Shown piece after piece: positions 44,078 to 54,400 of a stretch of DNA of 64,000 bases. The notes below the pieces were generated by a model that saw only the letters and a list, made by a program, of their open reading frames with translations, had not been told where the DNA came from and did not search any database. The stretch's first letter is position 1. Every line of letters begins with the position of its first letter. The stretch lies in contig OU015543.1 in NCBI GenBank assembly GCA_907165065.1, positions 13,085,638 through 13,149,637 on the forward strand, read 5' to 3'. The translations under genes and the position numbers were made by a program. Origin of the DNA: Caprimulgus europaeus. Taxonomy: Eukaryota > Chordata > Aves > Caprimulgiformes > Caprimulgidae.

Positions 44078-44230
44078 GTGCTGGGCAGGAGGGCGGTGGT
44101 GCCGGGCAGGAGCGCGGTGATGCCGGGCAGGGGACGGTGTGTGCCGGGCAGGGGATGGTGTGTGCCGGGCAGGGGACGGTGATGCCGGGCAGGGGACGGT
44201 GATGCTGGGCAGGGGACGGTGTGTGCCGGC
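44078..44230 (+). repeat. Minisatellite, 18-21-bp units
   Basis: About seven units built on GCCGGGCAGGGGACGGTG with variable GT/AT spacing of 18-21 bp. The left copies (GGTGCTGGGCAGGAGGGC) are the most diverged. It forms a Pro/Ser/Ala/Arg/His repeat in the minus-strand frame 43925-45289, so that frame is not evidence for a gene. Confidence 0.9.
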
Positions 44231-44234
44231 GGTT

Positions 44235-46700
44235 AGCACTGCCTGTGCTCGGTGCTCCCTGGACTCGGCTGCTGGGTTTCTGCGCCGGGACTGCTGCTTG
44301 TCTCTACAATTTCTGTGCTGCTGTGGATGGTGAGATTTGGTGAGGAAATGGGATTTTGTGGGTGGAGCTCCACTGCCCTTGCTGCTGCCAGTCCTGGCTC
44401 TGTCCTCCCCATAACATCCCCTGAGCCTCCCCTGCTCGAGGCTGAGCACCCCACCTCCCTCGGCATCTCCATCCTGTGCTCCAGGCTCTGACCACCACTG
44501 TGGCTTTCTGCCGGGCTCACTCCAGTACATCAGTGCCCTGCGCTGGGGGACCCAAAGCTGGTCACAGGATGCAGAGGTGGCATTGCCAGGGGTGATGGCA
44601 GGGCTGCCAGGGACACACTGCTGGCTCATCCCTCTGTCCCGGCAGCATGTTCCTGCTCGCCCAGCTGCGGGCAGCTCTGCCCTGGGGATGGGGCTCAGCG
44701 TTTTCCGTGCTGAACCTGATGAAATCCCCGTGAGCAGCATCTCTGCTCCCCACGATGCAGGGAGGGGATCCCCACTCTCCATCCCTTGCAGGGCTGCTGG
44801 TGGTGGTGGCTTTAGCTGGTGCTGAGCCTGGCAGATGCCGATGTGTGGGCAGCTGCAGCCCAGGGTGCTGCAGTCCCCTGCCTGGTCCCTGCCTCTGCAG
44901 AGCCCCGTGCCACGATGCTTTGAGAAGCATTCATCTGACTGACACTGAGCCGCAGTTGTCCCTTCCTCGTCCCCAAGGAATACATGGCATTGCCGGCCCC
45001 TCCGGCTCTGCTGCATCCGTGCCCTTGGCTGCGCTCGCCTGTCCCGGGGGCCGGGTAGCCCCTGTGGTGCCGGGGCTGTGGAAGGGATTATGTGAGTCCC
45101 CAGGGTGGTTGAGAGCTGGGGCATGAGGCGGGAGCAGATCCGAGTGGAGGTGGTGGATGCTCCTCGCTCAACCCTGCGGTGTGCCCGGGCCGTGTTGGGT
45201 GCGAGGAGGAAGAGGAGGGACGGGGGAGAGGGGACAGAGCCTCGCTGGCAGCCAGGGCGGTGGGGATCAGCCGCAGCCAGGGGAGTCATTAAAACCCCGG
45301 TGAGCAGCAGCCGGGAGCGGCACTGAGCAATCTGCCGGGGCGTGAGTGCCCTGGATTATTGCTGGAGCAGCTGAAGGAGAGCAGAGAAGAGGCGTGAGCT
45401 GAGAGGAATGACAAAGAGGGGAAGGAGAGGAAGAAGCCCTGGAGGAGGAGGAGGAGGCGGGGGAGGCTGGATCAGTGCCGCAGGCAGCGCGAGGTGCTCC
45501 AGCAGTGATGCTTTGCTGTCCCAGCATCTGCCTGGTCCCCGCGCCTCGAGCAGGGATCCGGGGTCCTGATTTGTGTCCTGTTGGCCCCTGGTCCCTTGGC
45601 AGCCCCCTCCCCTCAGTCCCTGGGGCTCCTGGGCTCCTTTCTCGTGTCTCTTTGTTTTTCCCACAGAGAGGTGCAGTCCTCGGGTCACTCGCATCTCTCC
45701 CTGTCGCTTTCCCGTGGGATCTTAACCAGCTCCACTAAAGCTCTCCTGTCCCTTTGGGCTGGTCATAAATCCAGGGCTTGTCTCACCGGGCTCTGGGCTG
45801 TTGCCAGTCTTGAGATGATCCGGCTTCTCCAAATGAGGAATGCTTCTCGTGGCATTTCTAACTCCCTCCCATCACCGGCGGCGTTGGAAAGGGCAGGGGG
45901 GAGGACGCGTGCGCTGCGGCAGCCGGCTCCAAAGGCAGCACCGGGAGCTGCGCATCCGCGTGGCGGTCAGGAGGGCTGGCGAGGTGCGGAGCACTGTGCG
46001 GTGCCGGCACCTGGGCACGTCCCGGGGGTGCCATCATCCCACCCGTCCATCCTGGGACCGTTGAGGAGCCTTGGCAGTATGAACGCCACGCCAAGGTAAG
46101 GAAAAGGGGCTGGCAATTCCCAGAGCAGAGCACTGTTGGGGCTGGCTCGCCTTCCACCGCCACGGCAGAGGTGGGCACCGGTGCCGGCAGCACGCCCGTG
46201 TTTTGCCACCGCAGCCAACTCGCCCTATGTTGGGGCTGCAGATGGCAGGTGAGCATGAAAAGCTGCTGTAGCTCTCGGAGGAGCAGTGATGGTGGTTGGT
46301 GTTGCTCCAAAAGGAGCCGTGTCCTGTGTTCACTCTCCAGGTTTGGGCTCAAAGATGGTCCTTCAGGGTCCTGCTGGCCTGGAGCAGCAGGATTGCAGGT
46401 GTGGGATGGAGCGTGAGCGTGGTGGGAGCCGTTGGTGTGCTGGGGCTGAGTGTGGCAGCCGTCCCATGGGGCAGACAGGGGTCAGGAGTCCACCTCGAGC
46501 TGGAATGAGGGATTCCCCTGTTCCCTGGCACCCTGCCCTCTGGGGTTTCCAGTGGCTGATCACTGGGTGGCTTCTCCAAAATATGTCCAGTGAGTGGGCG
46601 ATGACAGGGTTTAAGATCCTTAAGGAAAGGAGTGGGATGGATGTGGTGAGCACATTCCTGGGTAACTGAGCGTCACCTTGAGAGCGCAGTGTGCGTGTGC
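44235..46700. other. GC-rich intron-like stretch
   Basis: Contains GGA repeats at 45440-45460 and one microexon-like pair at 46078-46095 (TTGGCAG, 18 bp reading YERHAK, then GTAAGG). No RNA gene or mobile element. The peptides of the long frames are not recognised. Confidence 0.38.
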
Positions 46701-46706
46701 GTGTGC

Positions 46707-46744
46707 GGGCAGGGCAGGGCAGGGCAGGGCAGGGCAGGGCAGGG
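46707..46744 (+). repeat. GGGCA pentanucleotide repeat
   Basis: About seven and a half copies of GGGCA, preceded by a short GTGTGC run. Confidence 0.95.
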
Positions 46745-47795
46745 TGCTGCCAAGGCTCTGTGGACAGGCAGCTGCTGGAACCGGGAATGATCAAGGGAAC
46801 CTCGTGTGGCTCATCAGGCTCTGCGTGTGAACCTGCCTCTGCCCACGCTGCAGGGGTCAGCACCAGCAGAGCTCAGGTCCTCAGAGCACCAGGACAGCGG
46901 CCTGGTGCAGTCCCAGCCCCTGGCAGGGGGGACAAGGGCCGGGCGGTCTGTGCGGGTGAAGCGATGGGCTTGCCCGGGGATGATGCTCTGGGGATGATGC
47001 TCCCAGGTGGGCTCCATCTCTCTCCTCTGCTCTCAGCAGGAGATCCCGGATCTGGTGTTGTGGACCTTAAAAGGGCAGGAGCACTGAATTTGTCTTTCCA
47101 GTTTATCCAACTTTCTTTGCATTTGGCTTCAAATAGCTGTTCCCATTGAGGTGCCTGGTGCACCACTGGCTTGTGGAGGTGGCCTGGAAGAGCCTGGAAG
47201 AGCTCATGGTGTGGACCACTGCTGTCCCATTACACTGCAGATCTGCTATTGTCTCTCTGACTGACCCCACCAGCCTCACGGAACAGCCCTTTTCCTCCCT
47301 TCTGGGAGCTCCTTGGATCTGCTCCGTGGTCTCTCTCCCCCCTTGTTCCTCAGGTACCATTTTGCTGCGATATTTTGGTCACATGGGAGATGGCTCCTTC
47401 TGCTGGTCCCAGAGCTTCTGTCGACACAGATCCCACTTTGGGATACCTTCATCCTTCTGTGCTGGAAAGTGCTGGCGTTTCTCCACGCAGCTCCATCCTC
47501 CTGGCAAAGCACCAGCTGGATCAGCGGGAGAGGCACGCTGAGGCTTTCTCCGGGCTTCCTCCACACGCTGCCCAGCTGGTGGCCGGGTCCCCGCGCAGGC
47601 AGGGCGGTGATGTGCCCGGCTCAGGGTTTGGGGCTGCAGCTCATGGGACCGGCACCACCGTGGTCTCCCCTCCCCAGGTGCCATGGACATCCACAGCTTG
47701 CCCACCAGTGGCCTGGTGCCGTGGGGTGGCCGGTGTGGGAGTTGGTGCCACCGGCGGCGTTACGTGGCAGAGTGTGACCCTGTGTCCTGGGCAGA
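46745..47795. other. Mixed-GC stretch, no gene
   Basis: Open frames at 47146-47541, 47313-47777 and 47375-47860 overlap in all plus frames and carry no recognisable domain. No repeat seen. Confidence 0.38.
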
Positions 47796-47799
47796 GCCT

Positions 47800-48035
47800 T
47801 CATGCAGCAGGACCAGATGCTTTCTGTGCAGTTCAAGTTTTTCCATTTCATTCATTTTAGGGATTAATTGAAGTGTTTCTCCTCCCGCCCTCCCTCCTGC
47901 TCCCCCATTACATGCAGCTGCACATGGATCTGAGGGTCGCGCTTGTTTACATCAGTTATATTTACATTAATGGTGTTTGTTTTAGGAAAAACAACAGAAA
48001 TCCCGTGAAAACAAATGTTCTTTGTGTCCTGCAAC
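47800..48035. promoter_or_regulatory. Moderately AT-rich island
   Basis: Contains TTCATTCATTTTAGGGATTA, CATCAGTTATATTTACATTA and TTTTAGGAAAAACAACAG. Homeodomain cores are few; weaker candidate. Confidence 0.25.
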
Positions 48036-48369
48036 TGGCACCACTGCCCCATTGGGTTGGAGGTTCCTGGGCTGGGTACCCCTTACCCACCAAAGTGGGT
48101 TTGGCTTTGACGTGGGCATGGCTTTGGCTTGGGCATGGCTTTGGCGTGGACATAGGCAGCTTCCATCATCCATTGGGTACTGGCTGTGAGGCATCCTTGA
48201 GGAGTAGCACCCCAAGATGAGTGGGTGGGTTTTGACCCCCAGCTCCAGCACCGTGGCAGCGGCTGGAGCAGCTGCTGAGCATCCAGGTCAGCCACGGGGA
48301 CAGGGCTGCGGCTAAAACCTGCCTCGGCCCGGGCGGCAGCGGGTTCGTTCTCTTTCCTCAGGAGGTTGG

Positions 48370-48860
48370 ATGGGGGAGAGCATTTAAGAAGAAGAAAGAG
48401 AAAGGGGAGGGAGGAAGGATAATTATTTTTTCAAATGGCTCTCAGCCGCTGGATGCCTTTAAAGTTCCCTTTGTGTTCCCACGGGTCAGGCCGGGCAGAG
48501 CCTGGCCCGCAGCGGCGCGGCGCCGGCCGCCTTTGTCGGCGAGTCTGTGGTCTCGGTTATTAGCCGGGATACGGAGACCCAGAACCTCAGATCTTCTGTG
48601 CAGCTGGTGGGAGAAATAAGCAGAGCTGCCTTATCACGCTCATTTAACTGGTTAATACATCTTCAGAGCAAATAATGCAGTCTGTGGGTGAATTGCTTAA
48701 CCAACCTCATTACTGTTGTGCATTTAGCAGCTTGGAGGAAGATAATACCTTTCAGGTTTGACCCAATTTTAGTTTTTGTTGTCATAACCATGGAAAATCG
48801 ACCTTCAGAGACCCTCAGCAGTGAGCCTGAATAGGAAGTGATTTACAGCAAAAGTGCTGT
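48370..48860. promoter_or_regulatory. AT-rich blocks around a small CpG-dense core
   Basis: Low-GC segments at 48400-48450 (GGATAATTATTTTTTC) and 48625-48850 (TAACTGGTTAATACATC, GCAAATAATGCAG, CAACCTCATTACTG, GACCCAATTTTAG) flank a GC core at 48490-48560 with GCGCGGCGCCGGCCGCC. AT-rich arms around a CpG core resemble an orphan CpG-island enhancer. Confidence 0.38.
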
Positions 48861-50580
48861 GCAGAATACTTAATGCACCCGTGCAGAAAACCAAGCTGTG
48901 ACCGTCGTCCTGGCATCCCGTCCCCCCGCCGCAGGTGCCGCCCGCGCCCACCCCGGCTCCTGGGCACGTGCTGCCCGCGCTGCCCGAGCGCGGTCTGTGG
49001 GGGACGGGGTTCATGGCAGCTCGGCCGTGGCACTGCTTTGGGGGGGCCACACCTCCCAGGCTGCCTTCCCGGGGGTGGCTGATGGGTCCCCTCCATCCCC
49101 ACAGCTCCTGCAGTGCTTCCCGGGACGGTTCTCTCCATCCTTTTGCTCAAGATGGTTTCTCCTCCTGCTCCCGCCTTTCACTCCTCTCACAGCTCTTTCG
49201 TCCAACAGCACCGTTCCTGCGGCCGGGCTCTTCCTCAGCTGAGGCTGTGGTAACTCCCTGTTCTCCAGAGCTGGGCTAGAAAAACACAACTGCTGCGAGT
49301 GGGACACATCCTGCTCCCCCTGCACCTCGAGCTCCCTCCCCGCTTCACTCCTGCCCTGGTGTGAGCTGGGCAGAGCTGGTTCTGTTCAGCAGCCAGAGCA
49401 GCGCTGGGGGTTGGGTTCAGCTGGGATTTGTCAGGAGAGAAACGCTGAGAACATCCCCATGTTGGCATTTGTGTCCCTGGCACTGAGGGACTTTGTGTTT
49501 GTCCCTCTGCAAGCGCAAGAGCTCAGGGGTGAGGAATATTGACATGGATCAGCTCCATGGGCATTGGGCTCTGCCAAGGGGCTGTTCCATCTCCTGTCCC
49601 CCATGGACAGGAGATCCATGAGGGGCTCTTCCTCTCTGGCTCTCTCTGGCTCTCGCTCGGGCTCTGGCTCTCCCAGGATTGCGGTTTCGGGTCGGGATTG
49701 TCGCTGCTCCGGGATCGTTCTCTGGGAACGGGCCAGGCTTGGTCGGCGGGTGGTGAGCAGTGGCACTGGGTGCGTGACAGCAGCTTGTGCCCCATGGTCA
49801 CCTCTTAGCAGTGGCACTGGGTGCGTGACAGCAGCTTGTGCCCCATGGCCACCTCTTAGCACGCGTCCCCCAGCCCTGCACTCGAGCCTGCCGGAGCCCA
49901 GCCGCGACGTGCTGCTGGGTGGTTTGGCCTTGGCCGGACTTTCCTCTTGCTGCCGCCACTTGCGGGTGCTCGGAGCTGCCAGCCCGGTGCTTTTCTGCAA
50001 ACGCCCTTCACCTGCCCGGTTTGTGCCATGGGAGGTGGTGACAGCCCCGACGCCGCGTTCCCCTGGGTGAGATGTCACCCGCGCCGGGCGGAGGTGGTTC
50101 CATCCCTTTGGTTTTGTCTGTGGCAGCCAGAGACTTTCCCAGCTCAGGCAGCGGGGGTGCGTGGGACCTTCCTCTCGCTCAGACGAGGAGGAGGGTGACA
50201 GGGAGGTGACAAGCCTTCCTCCCCTTTCCCCGAGGCAGCTGCCAGCGCGGTTCTGCCACCCAAGCCGGGCTGCGTGATGCTGCTGCTGCGCGTGGGTGGT
50301 CCCGGGGTGCAGCGGGGCTGGGGGAGTGCTGGGAGTGGGTGATGCCGGGGGGGTGCTGGTTCCCCCCAACCCAGCAGTGGGCAGCTGGGCTGGCTCTGGA
50401 TCCCGGCACATCTCCAGGGACCAGAGGGCTCTGCCTGCTCCCGCGGGGTCTGTGGGCAGGAGCAGGGTCCTGGAGCCGGGGGCTGCGGGCGGTGGGGCCA
50501 GTGATGCCGCGGGGATACTGCAGCAGGGATGTGCCCTTCTCCCTCCCCTCCCCAGGGCTGTGCTGGGCTCGGGGCACAAA
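48861..50580. other. GC-rich stretch, no gene
   Basis: The 382-codon minus-strand frame (49431-50579) includes the 51-bp duplication and is domainless. A peptide reading RCRPRPPRLLGTCCPRCPS at about 48938 superficially resembles a VWC-type cysteine pattern but lacks the rest of the domain and splice context. Confidence 0.4.
49756..49857 (+). repeat. Tandem duplication, 51-bp unit
   Basis: Two adjacent copies (49756-49806, 49807-49857) containing GCACTGGGTGCGTGACAGC and TTGTGCCCCATGG, differing at a single base (GGTCACC/GGCCACC). Recent duplication. Confidence 0.93.
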
Positions 50581-50623
50581 GTGGCAGCTAATATTAGATT
50601 GCTTTAATTCTGCTGTTTTGCAG

Positions 50624-50716
50624 CTAAAGGAGAAGCTGCTCCCTCAGCGCAGGAGTTGAAACTCTTTAGCCTTCCTCTGTGTCACCTCTGTGGCCGTGGA
50701 TACCTCCAGCTGTGAC
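50624..50716 (+). other. Candidate 93-bp exon with the best splice sites in the window
   Basis: A strong acceptor (TTTAATTCTGCTGTTTTGCAG) is followed 93 bp later by a near-consensus donor (GTGAC/GTAAGTGAG). Frame 0 reads LKEKLLPQRRS then stops; the phase-1 frame reads 29 codons from KGEAAPSAQELK to GRGYLQL and meets a stop two bases from the exon end. It is therefore more likely an untranslated or alternative terminal exon, or an exon of a long non-coding RNA, than an internal coding exon. No homologue recognised. Confidence 0.3.
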
Positions 50717-51365
50717 GTAAGTGAGACTCGGGGAGAAAACATCTTCTGTTCAGCATCCAAATCCCATTACCGGCGCTGTGTTCTGCGGCACAGATAGCGG
50801 GGAAATTGCTCCCGGGCTTGGCTGGAGCAGGAGCTGTGTTTCAGGCAGTGAAGGCTCAGGGTGCTGCTGGAAGAGTCCCCGCTCGCCCCCTCCCCTAAAA
50901 CCCAGGGAGTGTCACTGGGGATTCACCTCCGCAGCCCCGAGCCGTCCCCGCCAGTGCTGCCCCAGCCAAGGGGGTTTCGCCGTCACCCCACTGCCACACG
51001 AAGCCCGACAGATTGATGTGGGGCCAGGGCTGGGCATCCTCCTGGGAGCACCCCCAGTGTGGGGGCTGTGGCTGGGGCTCAACCTCCCAAAAATGAGGGG
51101 GTGCGATCCCGGCTGCCTTGGGACTGCAGATGCTGCAGGCAGCTGCCCTGATCTCTCCATCTCCTCCCTGGGTGCTGCTGGTTTTAGTAAAACCTCTCAG
51201 CTTCCAGGGGCCGCCTTGTAGTTCCAATTGCAGTTTTTTATTGTGCAGTAAATCCCTGTGGCTCCTGGGGGAGATGCCCTGTGGGGATGGGCGATCCATG
51301 ATCCGCTTTCCCACCCCTCCTGGGGCTGGGCTGCTTTCTGGGGGGGAATGTTGCAGGACTGGGGC
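50717..51365. other. GC-rich stretch, no gene
   Basis: Domainless open frames only. Confidence 0.4.
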
Positions 51366-51368
51366 TGG

Positions 51369-51468
51369 CTGCTGGCGGGCGAGGGGTGCTGCTGGTGGGT
51401 GAGGGGTGCTGCTGGCGGGCGAGGGGTGCTGCTGGTGGGTGAGGGGTGCTGCTGGCGGGCGAGGGGTG
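51369..51468 (+). repeat. Minisatellite, 20-bp unit, five copies in two alternating forms
   Basis: Five 20-bp units alternate strictly between CTGCTGGCGGGCGAGGGGTG and CTGCTGGTGGGTGAGGGGTG (C form, T form, C, T, C). The higher-order unit is thus 40 bp, and the two forms differ at two CpG/TpG positions. Confidence 0.95.
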
Positions 51469-51479
51469 CTGCCAGGCCC

Positions 51480-54400
51480 CCGCTGGTCCCTCGCCAGCAG
51501 TAGGGAATGTGCCAGCCCCGACTCCCCACACACACGTGGGTTTGCTTTTGGAAATAGAAGGTGCTGAAAAAAATCCTGCTGTGTTGGTCTTGTTTTAGGG
51601 GCATGGTTGGGTTTTCCCTGTTTATTGTCCTGTGCTCGCTGTGTGTCCATGGGGGGTTTTTCGGTCTTGGGTAATCACTGCAGTGGGAGTGTGGAAGCTA
51701 CAGCTGAATGAGTTTGAGTTGGACGTGAGGTGTTGGGGAGGAACCCCAGAGGTTCTGCCTCCAGTGCTGCCCAGTGCCGGGCTGGGTTTGGGGAGGGGGC
51801 TGGTGGTTGCTGAAGCCCTGGGGGCAGTGATGTGAGAGCCAAGCTGAGCTCAGGCTGGAGGTGCCGTTTCAGGGATTTCTGGATGAAGTTCTTTGCCTGG
51901 TGCAGTGCAGGAACTCAGAGGAGATGATCCTGGTGCTCTTCCCAGCTCCCTCACAGGCTTAAATACAGCTCGTGCCTCAAGCACCCACTTTGGGCTGGTC
52001 CCTCCAGAGGTGCTGGGCTCACCAGCCGCCTTTCCCAGAGGATGCGGGATGCCCGGCACTGGCGTGGGCAGCGTGGAGGTGCCCATCCCGGCTGCCCGCT
52101 CCGTTCTCCCACTGGCCAGCTAACCAGAGTGCAGAGCAGAGGGGCTGTGGTGGCCAAGGGGACAGTGAGGGGTCTCCTGAGGGATCGAGCTGTGGTGGAC
52201 CGATGGTGTCGAAGGGTCCTGGGGTGAAGGTGCTGGGGAGGTGCAGTCCTGCTGAGCTGCACTCTAGCTCTGCTTGCTAATTAGGAGCAGAGCCTAATGA
52301 GCAGGACTAATGAGGTGGAAGGGGAATTCCAGCAAGTTTGGGGAGGCTGGGGAGTTTCTGTGCTGCTCACAGTTCCTCTGGGGGTTTTCTGTGGTTTCTC
52401 CCCAAAAGCAGTGATGGGTTCCCATCACAGGGATGGTGCCCGCTCCCGGCAGCGTGTCTGGGCTTGGTGGCAGAGCCCGATGGCTGCACCCCAGAGCTGG
52501 GCGAATGCAGGTGCTGGTCCCTGCTCTTGGGGCTGGGGGACACTGTGCCACCGGACGTGTCCATCCCCGCTGGGCGACTTGGGGTGCTGGAGCCTGGAGA
52601 GCAGGAGATGGGTGTCACTGGTGTCACTGGTGGGAAGGGCGGTGATGTGGGGCCGAGGGCACCTGCATGCCCAGCTGCTTTCTGTGCCAATGGAGGTGGC
52701 CATGGGAGTATTTTCCCCGGCAGCCCTGGCCATCCCCTCCCTCAGAAGTCCAGGAGCGCAGGGACAGTCCTGTGCTGTGTTTGGGACCCCTCTGCCCATC
52801 TGCCTCGATGTCCTCCCCTGGCCAGCAGCTGAGAGAATCTGGGGGCTGCTGTGCTCTGACACCGCTGGGAACCAGCATCCCCGTCCGGGCACTGCGCTGC
52901 TTTGTTCATTGAGATCGTCCTGGGATGGGTGCCTGGGGACGCTGGTGGCTTCGTGTGGCCCTGGCCAGCAGCCTCCCCTGGGGACGGGGGGCTGCCGGTT
53001 CCTTCTCCCTTCCCCCTTGGTTCTGGCCGCTCTGGAGGCAGGAGGGTGCTTCGTGAGCCACAACACTGCGGGCTTTTTTTTTTTCCTTTCCTCTTCTCCT
53101 TGCTTTTTAATGAGCCAACCTTGGGGGACCTTGAGAGACGCTCCTGCAGCTTTGCTGTGACTTATCTCCCGGCCTCTGCCCCCTATTCCACCGAGGGGAT
53201 AAATCTCGGCTCCCGGCACAGAGCCGGCGCTCCGAGCCCATCCCGCCGCGCGGTGCAGGCGCCATAACTCACGGCGGGCGGGGGGGCTGCCTGGCCGAGG
53301 TTCTGGGGTGGATGTCACTGCTCGGTGCCGTGATGGATGGGCTGCTTGGAGGGAACAGGGGAAAAAGTCCCATTACGGTGGGGGACAAGCTGTTAAATTA
53401 TCTCCCATTCAACCTGGGTCGGGGAAAACCAACCAGACCTGCTGAGAGGGATGTGGGATGTGGGCTGCCTCTGAGGAGCCTTTGAGGGGGGAATGGGTGG
53501 GTCGGGGGTAATTTTTCCCTGAGGAAGAAGCTTTGGCCTTTCCTAGTCTCTGTCCCGTGCGCTCTGCTAAGGCTTGTGCTCCCTGGGGAGCCAGGACCAG
53601 CTCCAGCATCCTGCATCAGTGCAGAGATCTGACATGGTCCTGCTGGAGACCCCTGAGCTGGGGACCTGCCATGCACCCCTTGAGCCGAGCCCTGTCCCCC
53701 AGTGCCAGACACTGCCCGTTCTCCGGGGTCTGTGGTGGTGAGCAGGGTCCTGCCTGCCAGGCTGGCTCCGTGCACGCTGGGCAGCCGGGCCCTGCTCCAG
53801 AGCTGTTCTCCAGCCGTGAGATGATTGTGCTGTTAAAGAGCAGGACCAGCGGCGTGCGAGTCCCCGGGAGCCCGCAGAGGCGCCGAGCTCTGCCGCGTCC
53901 TCCTCCGTTATTAGCAGCGGTGCCCACACAGGGACGGGACTGGAGCCTCTCCTCTCTCTTTCAGGCTGAGGAGCTGCTGCTGTGAGACCCCGACAGCTCT
54001 TCCTGACGGCTCCAAGGGGCAAAGGCGAGTGTGAGCTCCTGCCTGCGACCGCAGCACGAGGTACCTGCTCTTGGTCTCCAGATACATCGATCCCACTGAG
54101 CAGCCCAGGTACGGCGGTGGGGGGATGTGGAGATGATTTTTGGTTGAGGGTGAAGCTGCTGCTTCCCACAGGCCATGCCTGGGAAAGGCACAACCCCTTG
54201 TGCCCACCTGCCTTGGCACAAGTGCCCAAGGTCCAGGCTCTCCTGAGATGACCCAGCGAAGGGGACATCACGGGGAGAGGCCACAGTGGCTCTGGTCCCC
54301 ATGGGACGGGGTGGGGGGTCTGATCCAGCCCTGTGGGCTGGGCTCCCTGCTGCTCTGTGACAGTCCTGGCCATCTCCCTCCCACTTGCCGCAGGAGCGCG

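Noticed and set aside
43925-45289. 454-codon minus-strand open frame, the longest in the window
   Set aside because: Its C-terminal part is the translation of the minisatellite at 44078-44230, the rest is low-complexity with no domain, and no promoter or splice context supports it. Long frames by chance are expected in GC-rich DNA.
48930-49010. Cysteine pattern suggestive of a VWC-type domain (TCCPRCPS)
   Set aside because: Only two CxxC-like pairs are present, the remaining domain cysteines and splice donors are missing, and the same DNA is simply CCG/CGC-rich.
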